Assembly: GCF_011682055.1 (NCBI RefSeq)
Contig: NZ_JAAQOM010000002.1
Span: 476,827-540,826, forward strand
Length of the DNA: 64,000 nucleotides
From: Telluria antibiotica
Lineage (GTDB): Bacteria; Pseudomonadota; Gammaproteobacteria; Burkholderiales; Burkholderiaceae_D
Direction: 5' to 3'
Shown here piece by piece: positions 53,079 to 62,462 of this stretch. Positions within the stretch are counted from its first letter, which is position 1; each line of letters opens with the position of its first letter. The translations under genes and the position numbers were made by a program. The notes beneath the pieces are model-generated. The model was not told the DNA's origin, did no database searches, and saw nothing but the letters and a program-made list of their open reading frames with translations.

Positions 53079-55232
53079 TCAGAAGGAATGGCGTACGTTC
53101 AGCGACACCGTGCGCGAGGTGCCCGGCATCACCCAAACCTGGCTGTACGAACTGGCGTAGTAACTCTTGTTGAAGAGGTTGTCGATGTTCAGCGACACGC
53201 GCGTCTTCTTGGTCGGCGCGTACGACGAAATCAGCCGGAATACCGTGTAAGCCGGCAGTTCGAAGTTGGTGGAGGCAGCGACGTCGCCCAGGCGCGCGCC
53301 GACGTAGTTCACGGCGCCGCCGAGCGAGGCCACACCCGAGCCGAGCGCGAAAGTCTGCGTCAGCACGACCGATGCGCTGTTCTGCGGGACGTTGGGGAAG
53401 CGGCTACCGGCGACGATGGTCGCATCGCCCTTGGTGACGCGGGCGTCGGTGTAGGCATACGAGGCCGACAGCTTGAGGTTGCGCGCCAGCTCGCCCGCCA
53501 TGTCGAGTTCCACGCCCTTGCTGGCGACCTCGCCCGCCGGCAGCGAGAAGTCGGTGTTGATCGGATTGGTGGTCAGCACGTTCTGCTTGGTGATGCGGTA
53601 CACCGCCAGCGTGCCGCTCAGGCGGTCGTTGTCGTACTTGGCGCCGACCTCGTACGACCTGCTCTTCTCGGGGGCGAAGGACTGGTTCTCGATGCTGACG
53701 CCGTCGTTCGGGCGGAAGGCGCGCCCCGCGGTGGCATACAGCGACAGGTGTTTATCCGGCTGGTACACCAGTCCCGCACGCGGGCTGGTCGCCTCCGGGC
53801 TTTGCTTGCTGGTCACGTTCACGCGGTAGTTGGTGACGGCCTGGTCGGCGCTGTCGCGGCGCACGCCCAGCAGCATCTTCCACCGTTCGCTCAGGTCCAC
53901 CTGGTCCTGGGCATACACGCCGTGCGCGCGCTGCTCGGACTTGGTGTTGATCGACAGCGTCATCGGGTCGGCGACGCCGCCGTAGACCGGGTTGTAGATG
54001 TCGATCGCGTACGGATTGGTGGCGTTCGGATTGCGGCGGTACTGGATGCGGCGGTCGTCGAACTTGAATGCGTCCACGCCGAACAGCAGGTTGTGCACGA
54101 TCGGGCCGGTCGCCACCTTGCCCAGGATTTCCAGGCGGCCGGAGCGGTCGATCGCCTTGTTGTCATTGAGCCGATGCTGGCGGCGCAGGGTGCGGCCGTC
54201 GGCCAGCAGGTTGTTGGCCTGGCTCGACACACCGTACAGCGAGCTGCCGCGGTAGGCCACGCCGGTCTGCAGCGACCAGTCGTCGTTGAAGGGATGCTGG
54301 ACGAAGACCTGCTGGCCGACCGAGCGGATGGTCACCGGGCCGTCGGCCGGTTCGCCCAGGAAGCGCGACACCGGGATCAGGCCGAGCACCCCATTGACGG
54401 CCAGGACGCCGCGGTCGAACGGCGCGCGCTGCTCGACCGCCTCGACCTCGTACGACACCGTGGTGGCTTCGCCGACCAGCCAGACGAAGGACGGCGACAG
54501 GAACTTGCGGTCGTGCGTGAGCCGGTCGCGGAAGCTGTCGCCCTTCTCCCAGGCGGCGTTCAGGCGGTAGGCCAGGGTCTCGCTGATCGGGCCGGTAAAA
54601 TCTACCGCGCCACGCCGCGTGCGGTGGCTGGACAGCGTGCCTTCGATCGTGTACTCGGGCTGGAAGCGCGGCTTCTTGGTGGTGATGTTGACCGTGCCGC
54701 CCGGTTCGCCGCGGCCATAGAGCGCGGCCGCCGGGCCCTTGAGGATTTCCACCGACTGCGTGTTCACGCCGTCGCGCAGGCCGTTGTAGCCGCGGCTCGA
54801 GCTGAAGCCGTTGACCATGTAGTCGGAACCGAAATTGGGGTCGCCGGTGAAGCCGCGCATGGCGTAGCTGTCCCACAGGCCGCCGAAGTTGCTGGCGCGC
54901 GAGATGCCGCTGGACAGGTCGAGCGCGCCAGCCAGGTCGGTCACGCCGACGTCCTTCAGCAGGTCGGCGGTAATCACGCGCACGCTCTGCGGCAGGTCCT
55001 GCAGCGGCGTGTCGGTCTTGGTGGCGCCGGTGGCCGACAAGCTGCGATAGTTCTGGCGCTTGGCGGTGACGACCACCTTTTTGGTCGGTTCGCCTTCTGG
55101 CGCCGGCGCCGCCGCGTCGACGGGAGCCGCCTCGGAGGGGGCGGCAGGTGCTTCGGGCGCGGCGGCCAACGCCGCGATCGGATAGGTGGCGGCCAGGAAC
55201 AAGGCCAGTGTGTGATGCCGGGACGGGTACAT
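53079..55232 (-). CDS. TonB-dependent siderophore-type receptor
   Basis: A 717-residue outer-membrane receptor: signal peptide about 1-24, a proline/alanine-rich linker, TonB-box-like KKVVVTAKRQ, plug domain (LQDLPQSVRVITADLLKDVG; NFGGLWDSYAMRGF), 22-strand barrel and terminal aromatic RHSF. The family imports ferric siderophores, but the operon partners (DUF4198 and an HG protein) and the facing hupE favour another metal chelate such as Ni or Co. No Fur-type box was recognised upstream. Confidence 0.88.
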   Translation of the reverse strand: MYPSRHHTLALFLAATYPIAALAAAPEAPAAPSEAAPVDAAAPAPEGEPTKKVVVTAKRQNYRSLSATGATKTDTPLQDLPQSVRVITADLLKDVGVTDLAGALDLSSGISRASNFGGLWDSYAMRGFTGDPNFGSDYMVNGFSSSRGYNGLRDGVNTQSVEILKGPAAALYGRGEPGGTVNITTKKPRFQPEYTIEGTLSSHRTRRGAVDFTGPISETLAYRLNAAWEKGDSFRDRLTHDRKFLSPSFVWLVGEATTVSYEVEAVEQRAPFDRGVLAVNGVLGLIPVSRFLGEPADGPVTIRSVGQQVFVQHPFNDDWSLQTGVAYRGSSLYGVSSQANNLLADGRTLRRQHRLNDNKAIDRSGRLEILGKVATGPIVHNLLFGVDAFKFDDRRIQYRRNPNATNPYAIDIYNPVYGGVADPMTLSINTKSEQRAHGVYAQDQVDLSERWKMLLGVRRDSADQAVTNYRVNVTSKQSPEATSPRAGLVYQPDKHLSLYATAGRAFRPNDGVSIENQSFAPEKSRSYEVGAKYDNDRLSGTLAVYRITKQNVLTTNPINTDFSLPAGEVASKGVELDMAGELARNLKLSASYAYTDARVTKGDATIVAGSRFPNVPQNSASVVLTQTFALGSGVASLGGAVNYVGARLGDVAASTNFELPAYTVFRLISSYAPTKKTRVSLNIDNLFNKSYYASSYSQVWVMPGTSRTVSLNVRHSF

Positions 55233-55736
55233 GCGAACTCCTGGTTTTGTGGTGTGCTGTTGAACTTTGCGAAGTCTCTTCTGATTCCCAGCCGATCTTG
55301 TCGACCGTTCAGTGCCACAGCCTTCACCTGCTTTGTGCCCAGGTTCCTCGACCGCGTCAATGGAGATGATTACAACACGCCGACACCGCCGGTTTATCGT
55401 GTAATCGGGCCGTCACAAAACAGAAACGGTTGTTTTCGACTCGCCAATCAGCACAGCTTGCTGCCTGCCCCTTCGCCGCACGCCTGCAGTGCAGCGCACG
55501 CATTGGCGCCCCGTAATGGCGCATGCGCATGCGCCACGAGCTGTCCCCTGCCGAAGCAATCCATGCTGCCGGACACCGCGAAAACCGTAGTTGCTGTTTC
55601 AGCCATCCAAGAAAACGGGATAATGCGGGGCGGCCGGCATGGTGTAATTGTTCGGGCAGACGCGCCACAATATTTTCCGGCGTTGATGGCATACCGGCTA
55701 GCCCAGCCTTGACCAACTCAGTGATTTGGACGGACC
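55233..55736. other. Divergent intergenic region TonB receptor/copper cluster
   Basis: About 500 bases between the TonB receptor gene and the EamA transporter gene. No gene or clear regulatory palindrome could be supported; open frames here lack ribosome sites. Confidence 0.45.
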
Positions 55737-56789
55737 ATGCACAAGGGAGTCATTTGCGCGCTGCTCGCAGCAGCCCTGTTCGGCGCCAGCACGCCATTCG
55801 CGAAACTGCTGGTCGGCGCCGTGCCGCCGTTTGCCCTGGCGGGCATGCTTTACCTGGGCAGCGGCCTCGGGCTGCTGGCCTGGCTCGGGCTGCGCGCAGT
55901 GCGGAAGGGGAACGATCAGGACCGCCCAGCCGGGCTGGCGACATCCGACTTGCCCTGGCTGGCCGGCGCCATCCTGGCCGGCGGCATCGCCGGCCCGGTG
56001 CTCCTGATGGCCGGCCTGGCGCTGACGCCCGCATCGTCCGCCTCCTTGTTGTTGAACATGGAAGGGGTGCTGACCTCGCTGCTCGCCTGGTTCGTGTTCA
56101 AGGAGAATTTTGAACGCCGTATCTTCATCGGCATGTTGTGCATCGTCGTCGCAGGCATCGTGCTCTCATGGGAGCAGGTGCCCGCGCTTGGCGTTCCTGT
56201 CGGTGCGCTTGCGGTCCTCGGCGCCTGCCTGTGCTGGGCGATCGACAACAATCTGACGCGCAAGGTCTCGGCCAGCGACGCGGTCCAGATCGCGTGCGCC
56301 AAGGGCCTCGTGGCTGGCAGCGTCAACCTGGGGATTGCCGGCGTGCTCGGCTTCGGGGTGCCCGACGCAAAGGAGATGCTGGGCGCTGCCGCGGTGGGAT
56401 TTTGCGGCTATGGTCTCAGCCTCGTCATGTTCGTGGTGGCCCTGCGGCACCTGGGGAGTGCGCGCACGGGTGCCTATTTTTCCGCTGCGCCCTTCGTCGG
56501 CGCCGCGATCTCGTTGCCGATGCTCGCCGAGATGCCGACACCGGGCTTCTGGCTGGCCGCCAGCTTGATGGGCGCCGGCATCTGGCTGCACCTGACCGAA
56601 CGGCACGAGCACGAACATGCCCACGAGCCGCTTTTCCACGCGCACGCACACGTCCACGACGAGCACCATCGGCACGAGCACGAATTCGAGTGGGACGGGG
56701 CCGAGCCGCACACCCATCCCCACCACCACGCGCCGATCCGGCACACGCACGCACATTACCCGGACATCCACCATCGGCACGAGCACTGA
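55737..56789 (+). CDS. EamA/DMT-family transporter with histidine-rich tail
   Basis: A 350-residue inner-membrane protein: ten hydrophobic segments forming two EamA repeats (residues 1-283), then a cytoplasmic or periplasmic tail of about 62 residues with about two dozen His arranged in HEHEH, HAHAH and HPHHH clusters. EamA proteins export metabolites; a His tail of this size is expected to bind metal (Cu, Zn, Ni). It lies 50 bases before a CopL-like gene and leads the copper-resistance run. The start ATG has only a weak ribosome site. Confidence 0.85.
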   Translation: MHKGVICALLAAALFGASTPFAKLLVGAVPPFALAGMLYLGSGLGLLAWLGLRAVRKGNDQDRPAGLATSDLPWLAGAILAGGIAGPVLLMAGLALTPASSASLLLNMEGVLTSLLAWFVFKENFERRIFIGMLCIVVAGIVLSWEQVPALGVPVGALAVLGACLCWAIDNNLTRKVSASDAVQIACAKGLVAGSVNLGIAGVLGFGVPDAKEMLGAAAVGFCGYGLSLVMFVVALRHLGSARTGAYFSAAPFVGAAISLPMLAEMPTPGFWLAASLMGAGIWLHLTERHEHEHAHEPLFHAHAHVHDEHHRHEHEFEWDGAEPHTHPHHHAPIRHTHAHYPDIHHRHEH

Positions 56790-56839
56790 CGGAACGCGTT
56801 GCCTTGATACACACTCATGATTTGCGGTACCATCGAAGC

Positions 56840-57220
56840 ATGGCGCGTTTGCTCTTCCGATTGTTCCTGTGGTTCTCGATAACGGTGCTGTCCCTCCAGG
56901 GCGGCGCTGCAATTGCAATTGAAGATGCTGAAGCGCCCGCGCGCGCAACAATGGCCATGGCAGGCCATGCACATCATCATTTCGCTTCGCAAAGCGACGG
57001 AGACCACTGCAGCGAGTCCGGCTCCAAGGCGCCGGCCGCGTCCCACGCAAAGTGCCCGGCTTGCGCAAGCTGCTGCGCCGGCAGCGCGGCGCCTCCTGCC
57101 CAGTTGCCGGCCTTCCCTGTGCCGTCGACCGCTTCCTCGCCGCACGCCGGAGTGGAAGCCGCCATGACGTCCTTCGTTTCCGCCACCCTCGAGCGGCCGC
57201 CGCGGGACTTGTTCGTTTGA
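56840..57220 (+). CDS. CopL-like Cys/His-rich small protein (copy 1)
   Basis: A 126-residue exported or membrane-anchored protein: N-terminal hydrophobic segment (LFRLFLWFSITVLSLQGGAA), an MAGHAHHHF cluster, then HAKCPACASCCAG. The form resembles DUF2946/CopL-type proteins that precede copper-resistance genes. The pattern (leader, His cluster, C-x2-C-x2-CC) recurs in a second gene at 60.2 kb. Copper binding or sensing is likely but inferred. Confidence 0.7.
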   Translation: MARLLFRLFLWFSITVLSLQGGAAIAIEDAEAPARATMAMAGHAHHHFASQSDGDHCSESGSKAPAASHAKCPACASCCAGSAAPPAQLPAFPVPSTASSPHAGVEAAMTSFVSATLERPPRDLFV

Positions 57221-57369
57221 TTTTCCGGGCGCGCTGACGGTGCGCATCGGGGCCACACGTCGGCCTCCAATCAACACGAACTAAAAACATGAAATTTTCA
57301 CACCTGCTGCTGTGCGCGGCCGGCATGCCGTTGCCCGCTTCCGCGCAAGCGGATCGAAGGAGCGCACCC

Positions 57370-58749
57370 ATGAATTCACTGACAAGACCGGGCCTGCGCC
57401 GCCTGGCCGTGGCGGCCAGCGCCGCGCTCCTTGCGGGCTGCGCGAGCTTTTCCCGGGATGGCGGCATCGACGATGTAGCCCGCATGACACAGGAGCGCAT
57501 CGCCCAGCCGGCGCCGTTGAAGCGGGGCCAGGACGCGCAAGCCGCTCGATCCGAAATCAAGGACCTGCTGTCCAAACCTCTCGGCGCCGATGCCGCGGTG
57601 CGCATCGCCCTGCTCAACAACCAGGGTTTGCAAGCGGAACTGGCCGACCTGTCGATCTCGGAGGCGGACTTCGTCCAGGCTGGCCGCCTGCCCAACCCGC
57701 GCTTCGGTTTCGGACGCGTGCGGGGTGGCGGCGAAGCCGAAATCGACCGCAGTCTGACGTTCGACCTGGCCGCGCTCCTGACCCTGCCGGTCCGCAGCGG
57801 GATCGAAGGCCGGCGCTTCGAGCTGGCCAAGCTCCAGGCGGCCATGCAGACGGTGAAGCTGGCCGCGGGCACGCGCAAGGCCTGGTACGCCGCCGTCGCC
57901 GCCGCGCAGGCCTCGAACTTCGCGGACCAGGTGCGCGAATCCGCCGAGGCGGCCGCAGAACTTGCCGCCCGCATGCGCTCCGCCGGCAACTGGAGCGCAC
58001 TGGACGCCGCGCGCGAGCGTGCCTTCTACCAGGACGCGGTGACCCAGCAGGCGCAGGCCCGGCTGCAGGCCACCATGGCGCGCGAGGAACTGGTCCGGCT
58101 GTTGGGCCTCTCGGGCCCGTCCCTCGAATTCACGCTGCCGGACCGGCTGCCCGACCTTCCGGCCCAGGCACGCTCGCCGGCGAATGCCGAGGCGGACGCG
58201 CTGTCGCAGCGGCTCGACGTCCTCATCGCGCGCCAGGATGCGCAGGCCACGGCGCAGGCGCTCGGCCTGACGAAGACGACCCGCTTCATCAACGTCTTCG
58301 ATGCCGGCTATGCCAACAAGAGCACGACCGGCGCGCCGCGCGAGAACGGCTATGAAGTCTCGCTCGAGCTGCCCCTGTTCGACTGGGGCGGCGCGCGCGT
58401 GGCGCGGGCGCAGGCCTCGTACATGGCGGCGGTCCACCGTACCGCGGATGTCGCCGTGAGGGCGCGATCCGAGGTGCGCCAGGCCTACGCCGGCTACCGC
58501 TCCGCCTACGACATCGCGCGCCATTACCGCGACGACATCGTCCCCCTGCGCAAGCAGATCGCCGACGAGGTCCTGCTGCGCTACAACGGCATGCTTGCCA
58601 GCACCTTCGAGCTGCTCGCCGAATCGCGCGAACAACTCACGGCCGTCAATGCCGCGATTGCCGCGCAACGCGATTTCTGGATCGCCGACACCAACCTCCA
58701 GTTCGCCATGAATGCCGGCGGCACCACCGATTCAAGGACTGCACAATGA
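57370..58749 (+). CDS. TolC-family outer-membrane lipoprotein
   Basis: A 459-residue outer-membrane channel subunit with a lipoprotein signal (ASAALLAGCASF, lipobox Cys about residue 23) and two TolC repeats. I chose the ATG at 57370, which has an AAGGAG site and leads straight into the lipoprotein signal; the frame's earlier ATG (57289) has no ribosome site and adds a second signal-like peptide. Its last codons overlap the multicopper oxidase start (ATGA). In copper clusters this position is often held by a CopB- or CusC-like protein. Confidence 0.85.
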   Translation: MNSLTRPGLRRLAVAASAALLAGCASFSRDGGIDDVARMTQERIAQPAPLKRGQDAQAARSEIKDLLSKPLGADAAVRIALLNNQGLQAELADLSISEADFVQAGRLPNPRFGFGRVRGGGEAEIDRSLTFDLAALLTLPVRSGIEGRRFELAKLQAAMQTVKLAAGTRKAWYAAVAAAQASNFADQVRESAEAAAELAARMRSAGNWSALDAARERAFYQDAVTQQAQARLQATMAREELVRLLGLSGPSLEFTLPDRLPDLPAQARSPANAEADALSQRLDVLIARQDAQATAQALGLTKTTRFINVFDAGYANKSTTGAPRENGYEVSLELPLFDWGGARVARAQASYMAAVHRTADVAVRARSEVRQAYAGYRSAYDIARHYRDDIVPLRKQIADEVLLRYNGMLASTFELLAESREQLTAVNAAIAAQRDFWIADTNLQFAMNAGGTTDSRTAQ

Positions 58750-60137
58750 TTTCACGTCGAGATTTTTTCAAAGGCGCCGGCGCCGTCGCCGTCAGCACGG
58801 CGGCCGTCAGCCGCGTGGGCGCCGCTTCGCTGCCCGAAGCGGTGATCATGGACAACGCGAAGACCCATGTGCCGCCAATGCCCGCCACCGGACTCCCCTT
58901 CAACCCCGTCGTGACGCTGAACGGCTGGTCCCTGCCCTGGCGCATGAACAATGGCGTCAAGGAGTTCCACCTGGTGGCCGAGCCGGTCGTGCGCGAGTTC
59001 GCGCCGGGCATGAAGGTCAACCTGTGGGGTTACAACGGCCAGTCGCCCGGCCCGACGATCGAGGTGGTCGAGGGCGACCGGGTGCGCATTTTCGTGACGA
59101 ACAAGCTGCCCGAGCACACCAGCGTGCACTGGCATGGCCAACGCCTGCCCAACGGCATGGATGGCGTGACGGGCCTGACCCAGCCCGGTATCGCGCCAGG
59201 TAAAACCTTCGTCTACGAATTCGTGGCGCGCCGCCCCGGCACCTTCATGTACCACCCGCACGCCGACGAAATGACGCAGATGGCGATGGGCATGATGGGC
59301 TTCTGGGTGACCCACCCGAAGGACCGGACGAAGTTTGCCGTCGACCGCGACTTCGTCTTCCTGCTCAGCAGCTACGACATCGAGCCGGGCAGCTACACGC
59401 CGAAGGTCAACACCATGCTGGACCAGAACCTCTGGACCTTCAACAGCCGGGTGTTCCCGGGCATCGACTCGCTGCCGGTGCGCCAGGGAGACCGCGTACG
59501 CATCCGCGTCGGCAACCTGACCATGACGAACCATCCGATCCACCTGCACGGCCACGAGTTCGAAGTTACCGGCACCGACGGCGGCTGGACGCATCCGGCC
59601 GGCCGCTGGCCCGAGGTGACGACCGACGTCGCGGTCGGGCAGATGCGGGCGATCGAATTCATCGCCAACGAACCCGGCGACTGGGCCCTTCACTGCCACA
59701 AGGCCCACCACACGATGAACGCGATGGGCCACAACGTCCCGACCATGATCGGCGTCGACCATCGCGACATCGCCGAGAAGATCGGCAAGATCGTGCCGGA
59801 CTATATGGTCATGGGCGACAAGGGCGGCTCGATGGACGGGATGGAAATGCCGATCCCGGAAAACACCCTGCCGATGATGACCGGAGACGGCCCGTTCGGC
59901 GGCGTCGAGATGGGCGGCATGTTCACCGTGCTGAAGGTGCGCCGCGACCAGAAGCGTGGCGACTACACCGATCCCGGCTGGTACAAGCACCCGGCAGGTA
60001 CGCTCGCCTACGAGTGGACCGGCCAACTGCCCGAGGCCGAACGCAGCCACGACGCGGGCCGCAGCCTGATGCCGGCGACCAGCAAGCCCGACGTCGAGCT
60101 GCAGGTGCGCAAGCCGGCCGGGCACGGCGAACACTGA
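58746..60137 (+). CDS. Tat-exported multicopper oxidase (CopA-like)
   Basis: A 463-residue multicopper oxidase that oxidises Cu+ or phenols with O2 in the periplasm. A Tat signal (SRRDFFKG, ending VGAAS) starts the protein. All four copper motifs are present: HWHGQRL, YHPHADE, HPIHLHGHEF and HCHKAHHTMNAM. Methionine-rich stretches (MTQMAMGMMG; GSMDGMEMP; MMTGDG; GGVEMGGMF) probably bind Cu+. Shorter than CopA (about 600), so nearer to the two-domain-fused laccase type. Translationally coupled to the TolC-type gene. Confidence 0.92.
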   Translation: MISRRDFFKGAGAVAVSTAAVSRVGAASLPEAVIMDNAKTHVPPMPATGLPFNPVVTLNGWSLPWRMNNGVKEFHLVAEPVVREFAPGMKVNLWGYNGQSPGPTIEVVEGDRVRIFVTNKLPEHTSVHWHGQRLPNGMDGVTGLTQPGIAPGKTFVYEFVARRPGTFMYHPHADEMTQMAMGMMGFWVTHPKDRTKFAVDRDFVFLLSSYDIEPGSYTPKVNTMLDQNLWTFNSRVFPGIDSLPVRQGDRVRIRVGNLTMTNHPIHLHGHEFEVTGTDGGWTHPAGRWPEVTTDVAVGQMRAIEFIANEPGDWALHCHKAHHTMNAMGHNVPTMIGVDHRDIAEKIGKIVPDYMVMGDKGGSMDGMEMPIPENTLPMMTGDGPFGGVEMGGMFTVLKVRRDQKRGDYTDPGWYKHPAGTLAYEWTGQLPEAERSHDAGRSLMPATSKPDVELQVRKPAGHGEH

Positions 60138-60203
60138 CGGCGCGGCAGCACGAATGCGTCAAATGCGATTGCCGATACTTTCCCCTGTTGCTAGAATCGT
60201 CGC

Positions 60204-60575
60204 GTGAAAGCCATCTTTAAAATCCTGATCGTCTGGACGATGTTGCTGACGTTGCCGCTTCAAGGCTTCGCCGCCGCAACGATGTCCTGCTGTCCGTCGC
60301 CATCGGCCGCGGCACAGGATTGTCACGACCACGATGCCATGGTCGACGATGGGCACGGCGCGACCGCTCACGCGCAGGCCGATCCTCACCCGGTGCCGCA
60401 TCATCACGCCGCCAAGTGCGCGACCTGCGGCACCTGCGGTATCTGCATTCCCATGGCGCCGTCGTTCGTCGGCGCACCAGCGGTGTCGGCTTCGCAATCC
60501 ATCGCCGCGCCTGTCGACCAGCACACGCTGACGTCGGTCGACCTCGCGCATCCCGAGCGTCCTCCACGCGCCTGA
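60204..60575 (+). CDS. CopL-like Cys/His-rich small protein (copy 2)
   Basis: A 123-residue protein with a hydrophobic leader (ILIVWTMLLTLPLQGFAA), then SCCPSPS, HDHDAMVDDGHG, HPVPHHHAAKCATCGTCGIC. Same plan as the gene at 56840. It probably binds copper in the periplasm. Positioned 66 bases after the multicopper oxidase gene and 131 bases before the CusF-like gene. Confidence 0.7.
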   Translation: MKAIFKILIVWTMLLTLPLQGFAAATMSCCPSPSAAAQDCHDHDAMVDDGHGATAHAQADPHPVPHHHAAKCATCGTCGICIPMAPSFVGAPAVSASQSIAAPVDQHTLTSVDLAHPERPPRA

Positions 60576-60706
60576 CCATCCGCGCCGCCGAATCCAGATC
60601 TTCGGCGCGGCTCGTCTTCTCTCGGCTGTAGCGAAACAGACCACCGGCGGCCGGCATGGCCGTCGTACGTCCGCACCATCATCATCGATTTGTTTTGGAG
60701 CTTCCA

Positions 60707-61078
60707 ATGACTCGTTTCTTTTCTCTGATTAGCGCCATCTTCGTCACCGCCGGTCTTACGCTGGCGGCGACCGATGCATCCGCACGGATGCAAGTTCAAA
60801 TGCACGACCACGACCAGCATGGCGCCATGGCCTCCCCTTCCCAGGCCGATCCGGACGCACTGACCGAGGGCGCCATCCAGAAGGTCGACAAGGACACCGG
60901 CAAGCTGACGATCAAGCATGGCCCGCTGAATAACCTCGACATGCCTGCCATGACGATGGCGTTCAAGGTGCAGGATCCCGCCGTGCTCGACCAGGCGAAA
61001 GTCGGCGAGCAGGTCCGGTTCCGGGTGGAGCGTGTCAATGGCAGCCTCACCATCACCAAGCTGGAAGCGTCCAAATAA
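60707..61078 (+). CDS. CusF-like periplasmic copper-binding protein
   Basis: A 123-residue protein: signal peptide 1-27 (ending DASA), a Met/His-rich linker (MQVQMHDHDQHG), then a CusF OB-fold with H71, M82 and M84 as copper ligands (KHGPLNNLDMPAMTMAF). The Trp that caps copper in E. coli CusF (W44) is Met here, as in many cop operon homologues. The ATG at 60707 has a TTGGAG site; the frame's earlier ATG is untenable. It precedes copC by 26 bases. Confidence 0.87.
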   Translation: MTRFFSLISAIFVTAGLTLAATDASARMQVQMHDHDQHGAMASPSQADPDALTEGAIQKVDKDTGKLTIKHGPLNNLDMPAMTMAFKVQDPAVLDQAKVGEQVRFRVERVNGSLTITKLEASK

Positions 61079-61104
61079 TTCAATCTAGCCATCAAGGAAT
61101 CAAC

Positions 61105-61470
61105 ATGTCCATCAAACGTATTCTCGCCGTCGCCACCTTCGCCCTCGCGAGTGGCATGACCTCGTCCGCTTTCGCGCACGCGAAACTGCAATCGTCCGAC
61201 CCGCGGACCGGCAGTACGCTCGCCAGCGCACCGAAGCAGGTTCGCCTCAAGTTCAACGAAGCGCTGGAGGCGTCGTTCAGCAAGATCACGCTGGCAGGGG
61301 CGGATAACAAGGACATCCCGGTCACCGCGGTCGCCGTCGACAAGGACGATCCTTCGGTCATGATGGCCCAGCTGCCGGCGCTGCCCGCCGGTGAGTATCG
61401 TATCCAGTGGTCGGCAATGACGCACGACAGCCACAAGATGAAGGGGGAAATCCCGTTCACGGTCAAGTGA
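61105..61470 (+). CDS. copC: CopC-family periplasmic copper carrier
   Basis: A 121-residue protein: signal peptide ending AFA before a mature N-terminal His (HAKLQSSDP), the first ligand of the CopC Cu(II) site, with further ligands in MTHDSHKM. No Met-rich Cu(I) loop is seen, so it is the Cu(II)-only type. Its stop overlaps the next start (TGATG), coupling it to copD. Confidence 0.92.
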   Translation: MSIKRILAVATFALASGMTSSAFAHAKLQSSDPRTGSTLASAPKQVRLKFNEALEASFSKITLAGADNKDIPVTAVAVDKDDPSVMMAQLPALPAGEYRIQWSAMTHDSHKMKGEIPFTVK

Positions 61471-62408
61471 TGGCGCTCGACCTGCAGACCGCCCAGCGGC
61501 TGGTGACGGCGCTGCTGATCCTGGCGGTGGCCGTGCTCACGGGTGCAAGCGTCTCGAGCCTGTGGCTCGGCCGCGATGCGTCCGACTGGGCCAATGCGCG
61601 CCGTCAGCCCGTGCGCAAGGCCGCCGTTATCGCTGCCCTGGTCGCGCTCGCCGCAGACATGGCATGGCTGTGGCTCGAGTCGGCGGCGATGGCCGAGGTC
61701 CCGGTCACCGAGGCGGCCGGTGCCGCCTGGGCGATGGTGACTTCCTCGCACCTCGGACTCGCGTGCTGCATCGGGATCGCCGGCCTGGTCGTCGCAACCG
61801 GCAGCGCCTTCATGCTCGGCGCCGGCCGTTCGGGACCAGCGCTGCTGGCCCTGGCCGGCCTCGCCGTGTTCTGGTACGCGCGCAGCATGGTCAGCCATGC
61901 GTCGAGCGATGGCGATTTCAGCGTGCGCCTGCTGGCGGATTGGGCGCACCTGGGCCTCATCAGCCTTTGGGTCGGCGAAGTCATGGTTGCCGGCGCTATC
62001 ACCCTGCGAGCGTCCGCGAACATGGACGCGAGCGACCGGCGCGCCAGGGCAGCTTACGTGGCGTCGCTATCCAGTTCGGCGACGTTTGCATTGATCGGGA
62101 TCTTCGTCACCGGCTTGTATGCGGTCTGGCGAAGCATCGACGGGTGGGCGAACCTGATCGGAAACCCCTACGGCAACACGCTGGTCGCCAAAGTGCTGCT
62201 GGTGGGCGCCGCCGCGGCACTGGGCGGATTCAACCGCTTTTTCGTCATGCCGCCATGGCTCGCCCGCGAGTCCGCAGGTGACGCGGCAGCGGAGGTGTTC
62301 CCGCTGCGCTTCAGGCGTGTCGTCTGGGTCGAAGCCGTCATCCTGCTGGCGGTTGTCGTACTGGCCGCGTGGCTTGCATCGACGTCGCCCCCGGGCGAAC
62401 AGATGTGA
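61470..62408 (+). CDS. copD: CopD-family copper transport membrane protein
   Basis: A 312-residue inner-membrane protein with eight hydrophobic segments. SHASSDGDF, ADWAHLGLISLWVGE and the later FNRFFVMP are characteristic CopD elements, the His residues fitting metal sites. The start at 61470 shares bases with the copC stop; the frame's earlier start lies inside copC. CopC hands copper to CopD, which moves it inwards. Last gene of the copper run. Confidence 0.9.
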   Translation: MALDLQTAQRLVTALLILAVAVLTGASVSSLWLGRDASDWANARRQPVRKAAVIAALVALAADMAWLWLESAAMAEVPVTEAAGAAWAMVTSSHLGLACCIGIAGLVVATGSAFMLGAGRSGPALLALAGLAVFWYARSMVSHASSDGDFSVRLLADWAHLGLISLWVGEVMVAGAITLRASANMDASDRRARAAYVASLSSSATFALIGIFVTGLYAVWRSIDGWANLIGNPYGNTLVAKVLLVGAAAALGGFNRFFVMPPWLARESAGDAAAEVFPLRFRRVVWVEAVILLAVVVLAAWLASTSPPGEQM

Positions 62409-62419
62409 GTCCTGAATGA

Positions 62420-62454
62420 GCTGGACCGCCGGCCGCATCGGTCGGCGGTCCAGC
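62420..62454. terminator. Stem-loop between copD and argC
   Basis: GCTGGACCGCCG (62420-62431) pairs perfectly with CGGCGGTCCAGC (62443-62454). It lies between convergent genes, 11 bases after the copD stop and 8 before argC's. No T-run follows on either strand, so it is a weak or factor-dependent terminator. Confidence 0.5.
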
Positions 62455-62462
62455 CTGGATTG

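Noticed and set aside
57289..57369. N-terminal extension of the TolC-type lipoprotein
   Set aside because: No ribosome site, and it would place a second signal-like peptide in front of a complete lipoprotein signal that has its own AAGGAG site.
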